This document shows positions 57,606 to 64,000 of a stretch of DNA of 64,000 nucleotides, piece by piece. Below the pieces are notes generated by a model. It saw nothing but the letters and a program-made list of their open reading frames with translations, was not told the origin of the DNA and searched no databases. The DNA is from Cellulosimicrobium protaetiae (GTDB lineage: Bacteria > Actinomycetota > Actinomycetes > Actinomycetales > Cellulomonadaceae): assembly GCF_009708005.2 (NCBI RefSeq), contig NZ_CP052757.1:4567596-4631595 (forward strand), given 5' to 3'. Positions within the stretch are counted from its first letter, which is position 1, and each line of letters opens with the position of its first letter. The position numbers and the translations under genes were made by a program.

Positions 57606-58564
57606 GAGCCCCCGCGCGGATCGGGCTGTACGCCGCGGGGCTCGGCGTCGTGTTCGTTGCCTCCGCCGCGATCGCCGGGGCCGTCGTCCCCGAGGGAGCA
57701 GCCCCGCCACCGGCCACCTCGCATGCCCCCGAGCAGCACGTCGCCACGGGCGACGCCCCCGAGCAGGAGAGCACGACAGGAGCGGACATGATGCGCGGAC
57801 TGTCCCTGGAGCAGGACGGGTACACGCTGGGCGCGGTCGAGGCCCCCGGGACCGTGGGCGAGGCCGGAGAGCTGGCCTTCACCCTGGCCGACCCGGCGGG
57901 CGAGCCCGTCACGGAGTTCGACGTCGCGCACGAGCAGCGGCTCCACCTGATCGTCGTGCGCTCCGACGGCGCGCACTTCCGCCACGTCCACCCCGTGATG
58001 GACGCGGACGGGCGCTGGTCGCTGCCCTGGACCTGGGACGCCGCCGGGACCTACCGCGTCTACGCGGACGCCGCGCCCAGCGCAGGCGACGCCGTCACGC
58101 TGACCCGCACGGTCGACGTCGCGGGCGACCTCGCCCCGGCCCGCGCCACCGAGGTGTCCACCACGACGTCGGTCGACGGCTACGACGTCGCGCTCGACGG
58201 GCATCTCGAGGCCGGGACGGCCTCCCGGCTGACCGTCGAGGTCACCCACGACGGTCAGCCCGTCACGACGCTCGAGCCCTATCTCGGCGCCTACGGGCAC
58301 CTCGTCGCGCTGCGCGACGGCGACCTCGCCTACCTGCACGTGCACCCCGAGGGCGACGAGCCGGAGGCGGGCCAGGTCTCGGGCCCGACCGTGTCGTTCG
58401 GCGTCGAGGCGCCCACGCCGGGCCGCTACCTGCTGTACCTCGACTTCCAGGTGGAGGGCCAGGTGCGCACCGCGGCGTTCGTCGTCGAGGCGACGGCCGA
58501 CGGCGCACCCGCGCCGGACGACGCCCCCGCTGCCGGTCACGACCCGGCGACGCACGACCACTGA
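57602..58564 (+). CDS. Membrane-anchored extracytoplasmic protein of the copper operon
   Basis: This 320-residue protein has one N-terminal anchor ([23 protein letters not shown]), a His/Glu-containing linker ([17 protein letters not shown]) and two immunoglobulin-like beta domains. The potential metal ligands cluster in [25 protein letters not shown] and [23 protein letters not shown]; the tail ends in HDPATHDH. This matches proteins found beside copZ/copA in actinobacteria, with YtkA/FixH-like or CopC-like roles. Copper binding outside the membrane is inferred from ligands and operon. Confidence 0.83.
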   Translation: MRAPARIGLYAAGLGVVFVASAAIAGAVVPEGAAPPPATSHAPEQHVATGDAPEQESTTGADMMRGLSLEQDGYTLGAVEAPGTVGEAGELAFTLADPAGEPVTEFDVAHEQRLHLIVVRSDGAHFRHVHPVMDADGRWSLPWTWDAAGTYRVYADAAPSAGDAVTLTRTVDVAGDLAPARATEVSTTTSVDGYDVALDGHLEAGTASRLTVEVTHDGQPVTTLEPYLGAYGHLVALRDGDLAYLHVHPEGDEPEAGQVSGPTVSFGVEAPTPGRYLLYLDFQVEGQVRTAAFVVEATADGAPAPDDAPAAGHDPATHDH

Positions 58565-58614
58565 CCTGCACCCCCATGCCCGACAGCACCCTGCCGGGCC
58601 GGAAGGAGGACCTC

Positions 58615-60933
58615 ATGACGGCACCGGCCGCCCCACCACCGGGGACGTTCGTCGAGCTCGAGATCGGCGGGATGACGTGCGCCTCGTGCGCTATGCGGAT
58701 CGAGAAGAAGCTCAACCGCCTCGACGGCGTCACCGCGACCGTGAACTACGCGACGGAGAAGGCGAAGGTCACCGTCCCGGACGGCGTCGACGCCGCCACG
58801 CTCATCGCCGAGGTCGAGAAGACGGGGTACACCGCCCAGCTCCCCCGCGTCGAGGACCCCGAGGTCCCCGCACCGGCCGGCACGGACGACGACGATCCCG
58901 AGCTCACCACGCTGCGTCAGCGCCTCGTCGGGGCCGTGGTGCTCTCGGTCCCGGTCATCGCGATGGCGATGGTCCCCGCGCTCCAGTTCACGTACTGGCA
59001 GTGGGCCAGCCTCGCGCTCGCCGCGCCCGTCGTGGTGTGGGCGGCCTGGCCGTTCCACCGCGCCGCGTGGACCAACCTGCGCCACGGCGCGGCGACGATG
59101 GACACCCTCATCTCCGTGGGGACCAGCGCCGCGTTCCTGTGGTCGCTCTACGCGCTGTTCCTCGGCACCGCGGGCGAGCCGGGCATGACCCACCCGTTCA
59201 CGCTGTCCGTCGCCCCCACCGACGGCGCCGGAAACATCTACCTGGAGGTCGCGGCCGGTGTCACGACCTTCATCCTCGCCGGACGCTACTTCGAGAAGCG
59301 GTCCAAGCGGCAGGCCGGCGCCGCGCTGCGCGCCCTGCTCGAGCTCGGCGCCAAGGACGTGGCGGTGCTGCGCGACGGCGCCGAGACCCGCATCCCGATC
59401 TCCGAGCTCGCCGTGGGCGACGAGTTCGTCGTGCGCCCCGGAGAGAAGATCGCCACGGACGGCACCGTCGTCGCCGGCACGTCCGCCGTCGACGCGTCCA
59501 TGCTCACGGGCGAGTCCGTGCCCGTCGAGGTGGGCGAGGGCGACCCCGTCACCGGCGCGACCGTCAACGCGGGCGGGCGGCTGGTCGTGCGCGCGACGCG
59601 CGTCGGCGGCGACACGCAGCTCGCGCAGATGGCCCGGCTCGTCGAGGACGCCCAGTCCGGCAAGGCCCGGGTCCAGCGGCTGGCCGACCGCGTCTCCGCG
59701 GTCTTCGTCCCGATCGCCATCGCGGTCGCCGTCGGCACCCTGGGCGCCTGGCTCGGGGCGGGCGCGCCCGCCTCCGCGGCCTTCACGGCCGCCGTTGCGG
59801 TGCTCATCATCGCGTGCCCGTGCGCCCTCGGCCTCGCCACCCCGACGGCGCTGCTCGTCGGGACGGGACGCGGCGCGCAGTTGGGCGTCCTCATCAAGGG
59901 ACCCGAGGTGCTGGAGTCCACCCGGACCGTGGACACGGTCGTGCTCGACAAGACAGGGACCGTGACGACGGGCGTCATGACGCTGACCGACGTCGTCACC
60001 GGAACCGGCGTCGACCGCGCGGAGCTCCTGCGCCTCGCCGGGGCGCTCGAGGACGCGTCCGAGCACCCGGTCGCCCGGGCCGTCGCGCGGGGCGCGGCCC
60101 AGGAGGTCGGGACGCTGCCCGCGCCCGAGGACTTCACCAACGTCGAGGGCAAGGGCGTGCAGGGCGTCGTCGAGGGGCACGCCGTCCTCGTCGGCCGCGA
60201 GTCCTTCCTCGCCGAGTGGGCGCAGCACCTCCCGCGCGACCTCGCCGACGCCAAGGCCCGGGCCGAGGAGCAGGGCGGCACGGCCGTCGTCGTCGGCTGG
60301 GACGGGCGCGCCCGCGGGATCCTCGTGGTGGCCGACGCGGTCAAGCCCACGAGCGCCGAGGCGATCCGCCAGCTCCGCGCGCTCGGCCTCACCCCGGTGC
60401 TCCTCACCGGCGACAACGCGACCGTCGCGCGCCGGATCGCGGCCGAGGTCGGCATCGCCGAGGTCATCGCGGAGGTCATGCCGCGCGACAAGGTCGACGT
60501 CGTCAGCCGGCTCCAGGGCGAGGGCAAGGTCGTCGCGATGGTCGGCGACGGCGTGAACGACGCCGCAGCCCTCGCCCAGGCGGACCTGGGCCTGGCCATG
60601 GGGACGGGCACGGACGTCGCGATCGAGGCGGCCGACATCACGCTCGTGCGGGGCGACCTCCGCTCCGCGGCCGACGCGATCCGCCTGTCCCGACGCACCC
60701 TGGGCACCATCAAGGTGAACCTGTTCTGGGCCTTCGCCTACAACGTCGCCGCGATCCCGCTCGCCGCGCTCGGCTTGCTCAACCCCATGCTCGCCGGCGC
60801 CGCGATGGCGTTCTCCAGCGTCTTCGTCGTGGGCAACAGCCTGCGCCTGCGGTCGTTCCGCAGCCGAGCCACGAGCCCGGACCCGACGACCACCACCTCG
60901 ACAGCGTCGGCCGCTCGGCTCGCCGGCGTCTGA
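58615..60933 (+). CDS. copA: Cu(I)-exporting P1B-type ATPase
   Basis: This 772-residue ATPase has one N-terminal metal-binding domain ([16 protein letters not shown]), eight membrane segments with the ion-binding CPC in [17 protein letters not shown], phosphorylation motif [15 protein letters not shown] for nucleotide binding, the TGES actuator motif (MLTGESVPV) and the hinge [10 protein letters not shown]. Invariant YN in helix 7 ([12 protein letters not shown]) and M/S residues in helix 8 are present, as in Cu+-ATPases. The ATG at 58615 is chosen because of GGAAGGAGGA just before it. Confidence 0.96.
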   Translation: MTAPAAPPPGTFVELEIGGMTCASCAMRIEKKLNRLDGVTATVNYATEKAKVTVPDGVDAATLIAEVEKTGYTAQLPRVEDPEVPAPAGTDDDDPELTTLRQRLVGAVVLSVPVIAMAMVPALQFTYWQWASLALAAPVVVWAAWPFHRAAWTNLRHGAATMDTLISVGTSAAFLWSLYALFLGTAGEPGMTHPFTLSVAPTDGAGNIYLEVAAGVTTFILAGRYFEKRSKRQAGAALRALLELGAKDVAVLRDGAETRIPISELAVGDEFVVRPGEKIATDGTVVAGTSAVDASMLTGESVPVEVGEGDPVTGATVNAGGRLVVRATRVGGDTQLAQMARLVEDAQSGKARVQRLADRVSAVFVPIAIAVAVGTLGAWLGAGAPASAAFTAAVAVLIIACPCALGLATPTALLVGTGRGAQLGVLIKGPEVLESTRTVDTVVLDKTGTVTTGVMTLTDVVTGTGVDRAELLRLAGALEDASEHPVARAVARGAAQEVGTLPAPEDFTNVEGKGVQGVVEGHAVLVGRESFLAEWAQHLPRDLADAKARAEEQGGTAVVVGWDGRARGILVVADAVKPTSAEAIRQLRALGLTPVLLTGDNATVARRIAAEVGIAEVIAEVMPRDKVDVVSRLQGEGKVVAMVGDGVNDAAALAQADLGLAMGTGTDVAIEAADITLVRGDLRSAADAIRLSRRTLGTIKVNLFWAFAYNVAAIPLAALGLLNPMLAGAAMAFSSVFVVGNSLRLRSFRSRATSPDPTTTTSTASAARLAGV

Positions 60934-60972
60934 CCCCCCACCCCGACCGACGATTCTCCAGGAGGCCTCTGC

Positions 60973-61245
60973 ATGTGCCAGCACCACGACGACGCCCGGC
61001 CGCACCACGACGAGCACGCCGATCCGGCCGGCGCGTGCCACGCGCACGCCTCGACCCCGGCCGTCTCCGTGCCGGACGACGACCTCGCCGAGTGCCCCGT
61101 CATGCCCGGCAGCACGACCATGAAGGCGCACGCCGAGGCGGCCGGGCTCGTCCGTGACCACGAGGGCGTCCGCTACTGGCTGTGCTGCTCGTCGTGCGGC
61201 CCGCGCTTCGACGCCGACCCGGCCCGCTACGCCCGCGCCTCGTGA
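60973..61245 (+). CDS. His/Cys-rich YHS-domain metal protein
   Basis: This 90-residue cytosolic protein has a His-rich N-terminus (CQHHDDARPHHDEHADPAGACHAHA) and a C-terminal YHS-like module (AECPVMPGSTTMKAHAEAAGLV, then VRYWLCCSSCGPRFDADPARY). The Cys pattern suggests metal binding. It is last in the copper operon and probably buffers or delivers copper. The ATG follows AGGAGG. Confidence 0.87.
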   Translation: MCQHHDDARPHHDEHADPAGACHAHASTPAVSVPDDDLAECPVMPGSTTMKAHAEAAGLVRDHEGVRYWLCCSSCGPRFDADPARYARAS

Positions 61246-61283
61246 CCCGGTTGACCCCGGTTTGACCCGGTGACGCGGCGACC

Positions 61284-61319
61284 CGGCCCGGTGCCGCCCG
61301 CAGGCGCGGCGCCGGGCCG
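61284..61319. terminator. Hairpin after the copper operon
   Basis: Arms 61284-61296 (CGGCCCGGTGCCG) and 61307-61319 pair at 12 of 13 positions. Three imperfect direct copies of TGACCCGGT lie just upstream (61242-61272). Confidence 0.75.
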
Positions 61320-61386
61320 CGGTGCGTGCGACGACCGGCCCTGCCGTGCCGCGAGAGGCCGGCTCGGGCTCGGGGAGTCGCGGGGC

Positions 61387-61647
61387 TCAGACGCGTGACG
61401 CGGTGACGTCCCCGACGACGCGGACCTCGACCTCCACGCCGTCGACGGTCTCGGGGACGTCGACGTCGTCGGAGGTCACGTTCACGCGCAGCAGCCAGTC
61501 GTCGACGACGTCCTGCGCCCGCGGTCCGCGCACGGGCGCGCCCGACGCGTCGGCGCGGGCGATCCCGACGCCGGTCACGCCGTCGAGGCCTGCCAGCTCG
61601 TCGCGGAGCGCGGCCTTGGCCTCGCGGGCTCGTTCGAGGGTCGCCAC
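61387..61647 (-). CDS. Stand-alone N-terminal-domain-like partner of the protease
   Basis: This 86-residue cytosolic protein reads LDGVTGVGIARAD, WLLRVNVTSDDVD, VDGVEVEVRVVGDV. The pattern of a conserved GVTGVGI strand and a closing VDGV.V.V strand is the small domain often found at the N-terminus of Nal1-like and related trypsin-fold proteases, and similar strands occur in the protease encoded just upstream. The GTG at 61647 follows GGGAGGTGG. It may be a separate inhibitor, chaperone or substrate-recognition subunit. Confidence 0.68.
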   Translation of the reverse strand: MATLERAREAKAALRDELAGLDGVTGVGIARADASGAPVRGPRAQDVVDDWLLRVNVTSDDVDVPETVDGVEVEVRVVGDVTASRV

Positions 61648-61723
61648 GGCGAACCACCTCCCGACCTCATTGTGCGCCCGTCGGGGCGTTCGCGGCAGGG
61701 CCAGGAGTCCGTGCCGGGCGCCG

Positions 61724-62803
61724 TCAGGCGAGCAGCGTCGCGCCGAGGCGCTCCAGCACGGTCCCGATCGGGTTGCAGTACGTGAGCCCGGTGCCGTTCG
61801 CGCCGCCCGTCTCCGACCCCGCGAACAGCAGCCCGAGCGCGACCCCGTCCTCGCGGTACACGAGCGACCCCGAGTCGCCGCCGCGCGAGAACGGCCCGTC
61901 GCCCGTCGACTCGACCTCGATCTGGTCGTCGAACCGCAGCGCGCCGAGGCCGTCGCCGTACCCGACGACGACGTCGTCGAGCTCGATCGCCGTGACCCGG
62001 CCGCCGGTGACGCCCGTGGTCCGGCCGGACTTGCCCACCGCCTCGCCACCCAGCGCGACCGCGGTCTCCGTGATGCGCCCGACGGGGTACTCCGGGTCCA
62101 CGGCGGGTTCGTCGAGGAGCGCGACGGCGGCGTCGACGGTCTGCGTGACTCCCGCCTCCAGGGGGACGAGCGCCGCGAGCGTGCCGACGCGGTCGTCGGG
62201 CGCGCTGCCGCCGTCGGCGGGGCCGGGCTGCACGACGACGTCCCCGGCCCGGGCGGACGGCGACCCCGCGAGCACGTGCCAGTTCGAGAGCGCGTAGACC
62301 GATGCGGCGTCTGCGCCCGCCACGGGCGGCTCGGCGACGCGCACGAACGCGCCGAGCGTCCCCGCCGTGACGTCCACGTGGGCGATCGAGACGCCCGGAC
62401 GCAGCGGCCGCACCCGGCCCGTCTCCCCGGTCGCGTACGCGGTGACGACCGGCGGGCGCAGGCCCGGTCCGCTCTCGCCCGGGCTCCCACCGCTCCGACC
62501 GGCCGCGGCAGCGACGAGCGGGCGGATCCGCCCCGTGCGTCGCACGTCGACCGTGTCCCCCGCCTCCGACGCGACCTTGCGCGCGATGCTGCGTGCGGTC
62601 GGCACGCCCAGCCGGTACCGGACCGCGATGGCGTACCCGCCGTCGTCGTGCGGGGCGAGGCCGATCGCGAGGGTGGGCGCGCGCACGACCTCCGCGGCGT
62701 CGGGCACGTCGCGCGCCTCGATCGCCGCACCGGACCGCTCCGCGAGCTCGCGCGCGTAGTCCGCGAGCTGCGACTTGATCTCCCGTGCCTTCTGCTGGTC
62801 CAT
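61724..62803 (-). CDS. Trypsin-fold serine protease, Nal1-like, cytosolic
   Basis: This 359-residue protein has an N-terminal helical and small beta domain (to about residue 110), then a chymotrypsin-like core. The catalytic triad can be read as His in YALSNWHVLAG, Asp in QTVDAAVALLD and Ser in FSRGGDSGSLVYRED. No signal peptide or transmembrane segment is present, so it acts in the cytosol, unlike HtrA-type proteases. No PDZ domain. The ATG at 62803 follows GGGGAG. The small partner gene lies 76 bases downstream on the same strand. Confidence 0.82.
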   Translation of the reverse strand: MDQQKAREIKSQLADYARELAERSGAAIEARDVPDAAEVVRAPTLAIGLAPHDDGGYAIAVRYRLGVPTARSIARKVASEAGDTVDVRRTGRIRPLVAAAAGRSGGSPGESGPGLRPPVVTAYATGETGRVRPLRPGVSIAHVDVTAGTLGAFVRVAEPPVAGADAASVYALSNWHVLAGSPSARAGDVVVQPGPADGGSAPDDRVGTLAALVPLEAGVTQTVDAAVALLDEPAVDPEYPVGRITETAVALGGEAVGKSGRTTGVTGGRVTAIELDDVVVGYGDGLGALRFDDQIEVESTGDGPFSRGGDSGSLVYREDGVALGLLFAGSETGGANGTGLTYCNPIGTVLERLGATLLA

Positions 62804-62907
62804 CGGTGCACTCCCCTCGCCCGACGGACGGCTCCCGCCGTCCGCGTCCTGCCGAGCGAGTCTGACGGCAGCCGCCCACACCCGCACCGCGCCACGCCGA
62901 CGACCCG

Positions 62908-64000
62908 TCAGGCGCGCAGGAGCTGCTCCACCCGCACCGACCGGCGGCGGGCGACGACGAGCGTCGTGACCGCGACGGACGCGAGGCCCCAGAGGATCAG
63001 CACGACGGCGTCGCCCGCTCCCCCGGCAGCGCCCGGGTCGACGATCGACGTGAGCAGGCGGAGCGCCGAACCTACCGGCAGGGCGTCACGCAGGCCGGTG
63101 AGCACCGTCGGGACGGTCGCGACGATGCCGGTCGCGACGAGCAGCACCGCGACGAGCAGGCTGAGCGCCCGACCCACGTTGCCGAGCAGCGCCGCGAGCG
63201 CCTGGTTGAGCGCGACGAAGACGACCGACGCGAGCGCCCCGACCGCGAGCAGCCCGATCCAGCCGCCCACGCTCGCGCCCTCGACCGCGGCGAGGACGCC
63301 GCCGACCACGAGGCCCGTCGCCGCGGCGATCCCCGCCGGCAGCGCGAGGGCGGCGAGCGCGAGCCGCCCGGCGGTGCGCGTCGACCCGAGCAGCTTCGCG
63401 GGCACGGGCGGGAACGCGACGAAGATCGCGAGCGCCCCGAGCCACAGCGCGAGGACGGCGAACAGCGGGCCGGTCGAGCCGGTGCCCAGTCCCTCGACCC
63501 CGGGGGCGGCCACCGGGTCGGCCACGACGGACGCGAGGTTCTCGGCCTCCGCGTCGGTGTACGTGGGGATCTGCTCCGTGGCCTCGCCGAGGCCCTGCGC
63601 GAGCTCCGACGTCCCGTCGGCCAGCTGCCCGACGCCGCCCGCGAGGTCGCCCGCGCCCGTCGCGAGCTCCTGGGTGCCGGTCGCGAGGCCGTCGGCCCCG
63701 GTCCCGAGCTCGCCGACACCGCCGGCGAGCTGGTCCGCGCCGGTGGAAAGCGATCCGGCACCTCCGGAAAGCTGCGCGGCACCGTCGGCGACCTGGTCGG
63801 CGCCGCCGGCGAGCTGCCCGAGCCCGGTCGAGAGCGCCGACGCGCCCTGGGCCACCCCGGCGGCGCCGGTCGAGGCCTGTCCGGCCCCGTCGGCCAGCCC
63901 GACGGCGCCCGTGGCGGCCTGGTCGACGCCCGCGGCCAGCGCGTACAGGCCCGTCGGCGCGCCGCCGGACCCCGTCGGCGAGCCCGCGAGCGCGGCGTTC
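62908..64000 (-). CDS. YhgE/Pip-type membrane protein, 5' end outside window
   Basis: The C-terminal 363 residues are visible. A long heptad-like region (LSTGLGQLAGGADQVADGAAQLSGGAGSL and many similar units) is the extracytoplasmic coiled coil typical of YhgE/Pip proteins. Five to six transmembrane helices of ABC-2 type follow (LFAVLALWLGALAIFVAF to VVLILWGLASVAVTTLVVA). The family includes phage-infection proteins and type VII-related membrane factors. The frame is open to the window edge, so start and N-terminal TM are missing. The downstream gene is the protease. Confidence 0.88.
   Translation of the reverse strand, partial: NAALAGSPTGSGGAPTGLYALAAGVDQAATGAVGLADGAGQASTGAAGVAQGASALSTGLGQLAGGADQVADGAAQLSGGAGSLSTGADQLAGGVGELGTGADGLATGTQELATGAGDLAGGVGQLADGTSELAQGLGEATEQIPTYTDAEAENLASVVADPVAAPGVEGLGTGSTGPLFAVLALWLGALAIFVAFPPVPAKLLGSTRTAGRLALAALALPAGIAAATGLVVGGVLAAVEGASVGGWIGLLAVGALASVVFVALNQALAALLGNVGRALSLLVAVLLVATGIVATVPTVLTGLRDALPVGSALRLLTSIVDPGAAGGAGDAVVLILWGLASVAVTTLVVARRRSVRVEQLLRA

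Noticed and set aside
1..64000. tRNA and rRNA genes
   Set aside because: No cloverleaf with a TTCGAATC-type T-loop or rRNA-like stretch was recognised on either strand, although a covariance search was not possible.

Overview
The window is very GC-rich DNA from an actinomycete. GTG starts are common, and many genes begin 6-8 bases after a TAGGNT-like -10 box with no ribosome binding site, as in leaderless actinobacterial mRNAs. Gene content (pyruvate:quinone oxidoreductase, PPDK with its regulatory kinase, a DasR-type GlcNAc PTS, SoxR, lactococcin-972-type bacteriocin) would fit a Cellulomonadaceae or Promicromonosporaceae genome such as Cellulosimicrobium or Cellulomonas. That placement is inference. 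No rRNA, tRNA or CRISPR array was recognised.

Layout. 1-8.4 kb: 3' part of phosphoglucomutase, a SoxR/MFS divergent pair, an alpha/beta hydrolase, a fumarate-reductase-type FrdA/FrdB pair with no membrane anchor genes, and a lipoprotein. 8.4-19 kb: GNAT, MFS, an XRE-cupin regulator divergent from a His-rich methyltransferase, a thioredoxin-reductase-like enzyme, PoxB, cytochrome b561, a phosphotransferase-fold kinase, and NfeD plus flotillin. 19-30 kb: GAP-family membrane protein, a two-component system, twin arrays of 21-bp repeats, a TetR/membrane protein pair, a PfkB kinase, a pentapeptide protein, two imine-reductase-like enzymes with HxlR, and an MFS protein. 30-37 kb: a SigE-type sigma factor with a probable anti-sigma factor, a TIM-barrel isomerase, and a lactococcin-972-type bacteriocin operon (regulator, bacteriocin, permease, ATPase). 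37-49 kb: a PEP/PTS region with PpsR-like regulator, PPDK, HPr, EI, EIIC, a GntR/DasR regulator, two EIIB proteins and EIIA. Three DasR-like palindromes tie the HPr and EIIC promoters to the adjacent regulator. An IS5-family element sits exactly on the EI stop codon.

48.9-57.3 kb: a GH39-like glycosidase with TetR, a small secreted peptide, and a thioredoxin/NHL-repeat gene whose 5' end has been replaced by a 3.3-kb integrative element. The element carries a large serine recombinase, two exported proteins, a small basic protein and its own version of the first ~42 codons of the target gene. The displaced host 5' end survives as a 45-codon fragment on the far side of the element. 57.3-64 kb: a copper operon (CopZ, exported copper-site-like protein, CopA, YHS protein) under two CsoR-like operators, a Nal1-type serine protease with a stand-alone copy of its N-terminal domain type, and the C-terminal part of a YhgE/Pip-type membrane protein.

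Noncoding DNA is organised too. Two families of dispersed extragenic repeats, one 21-bp tandem and one long palindromic, sit preferentially at gene ends and may act as terminators. The reading-frame assignments and motifs were read directly. Family names rest on recognised motifs and were not checked by database search.
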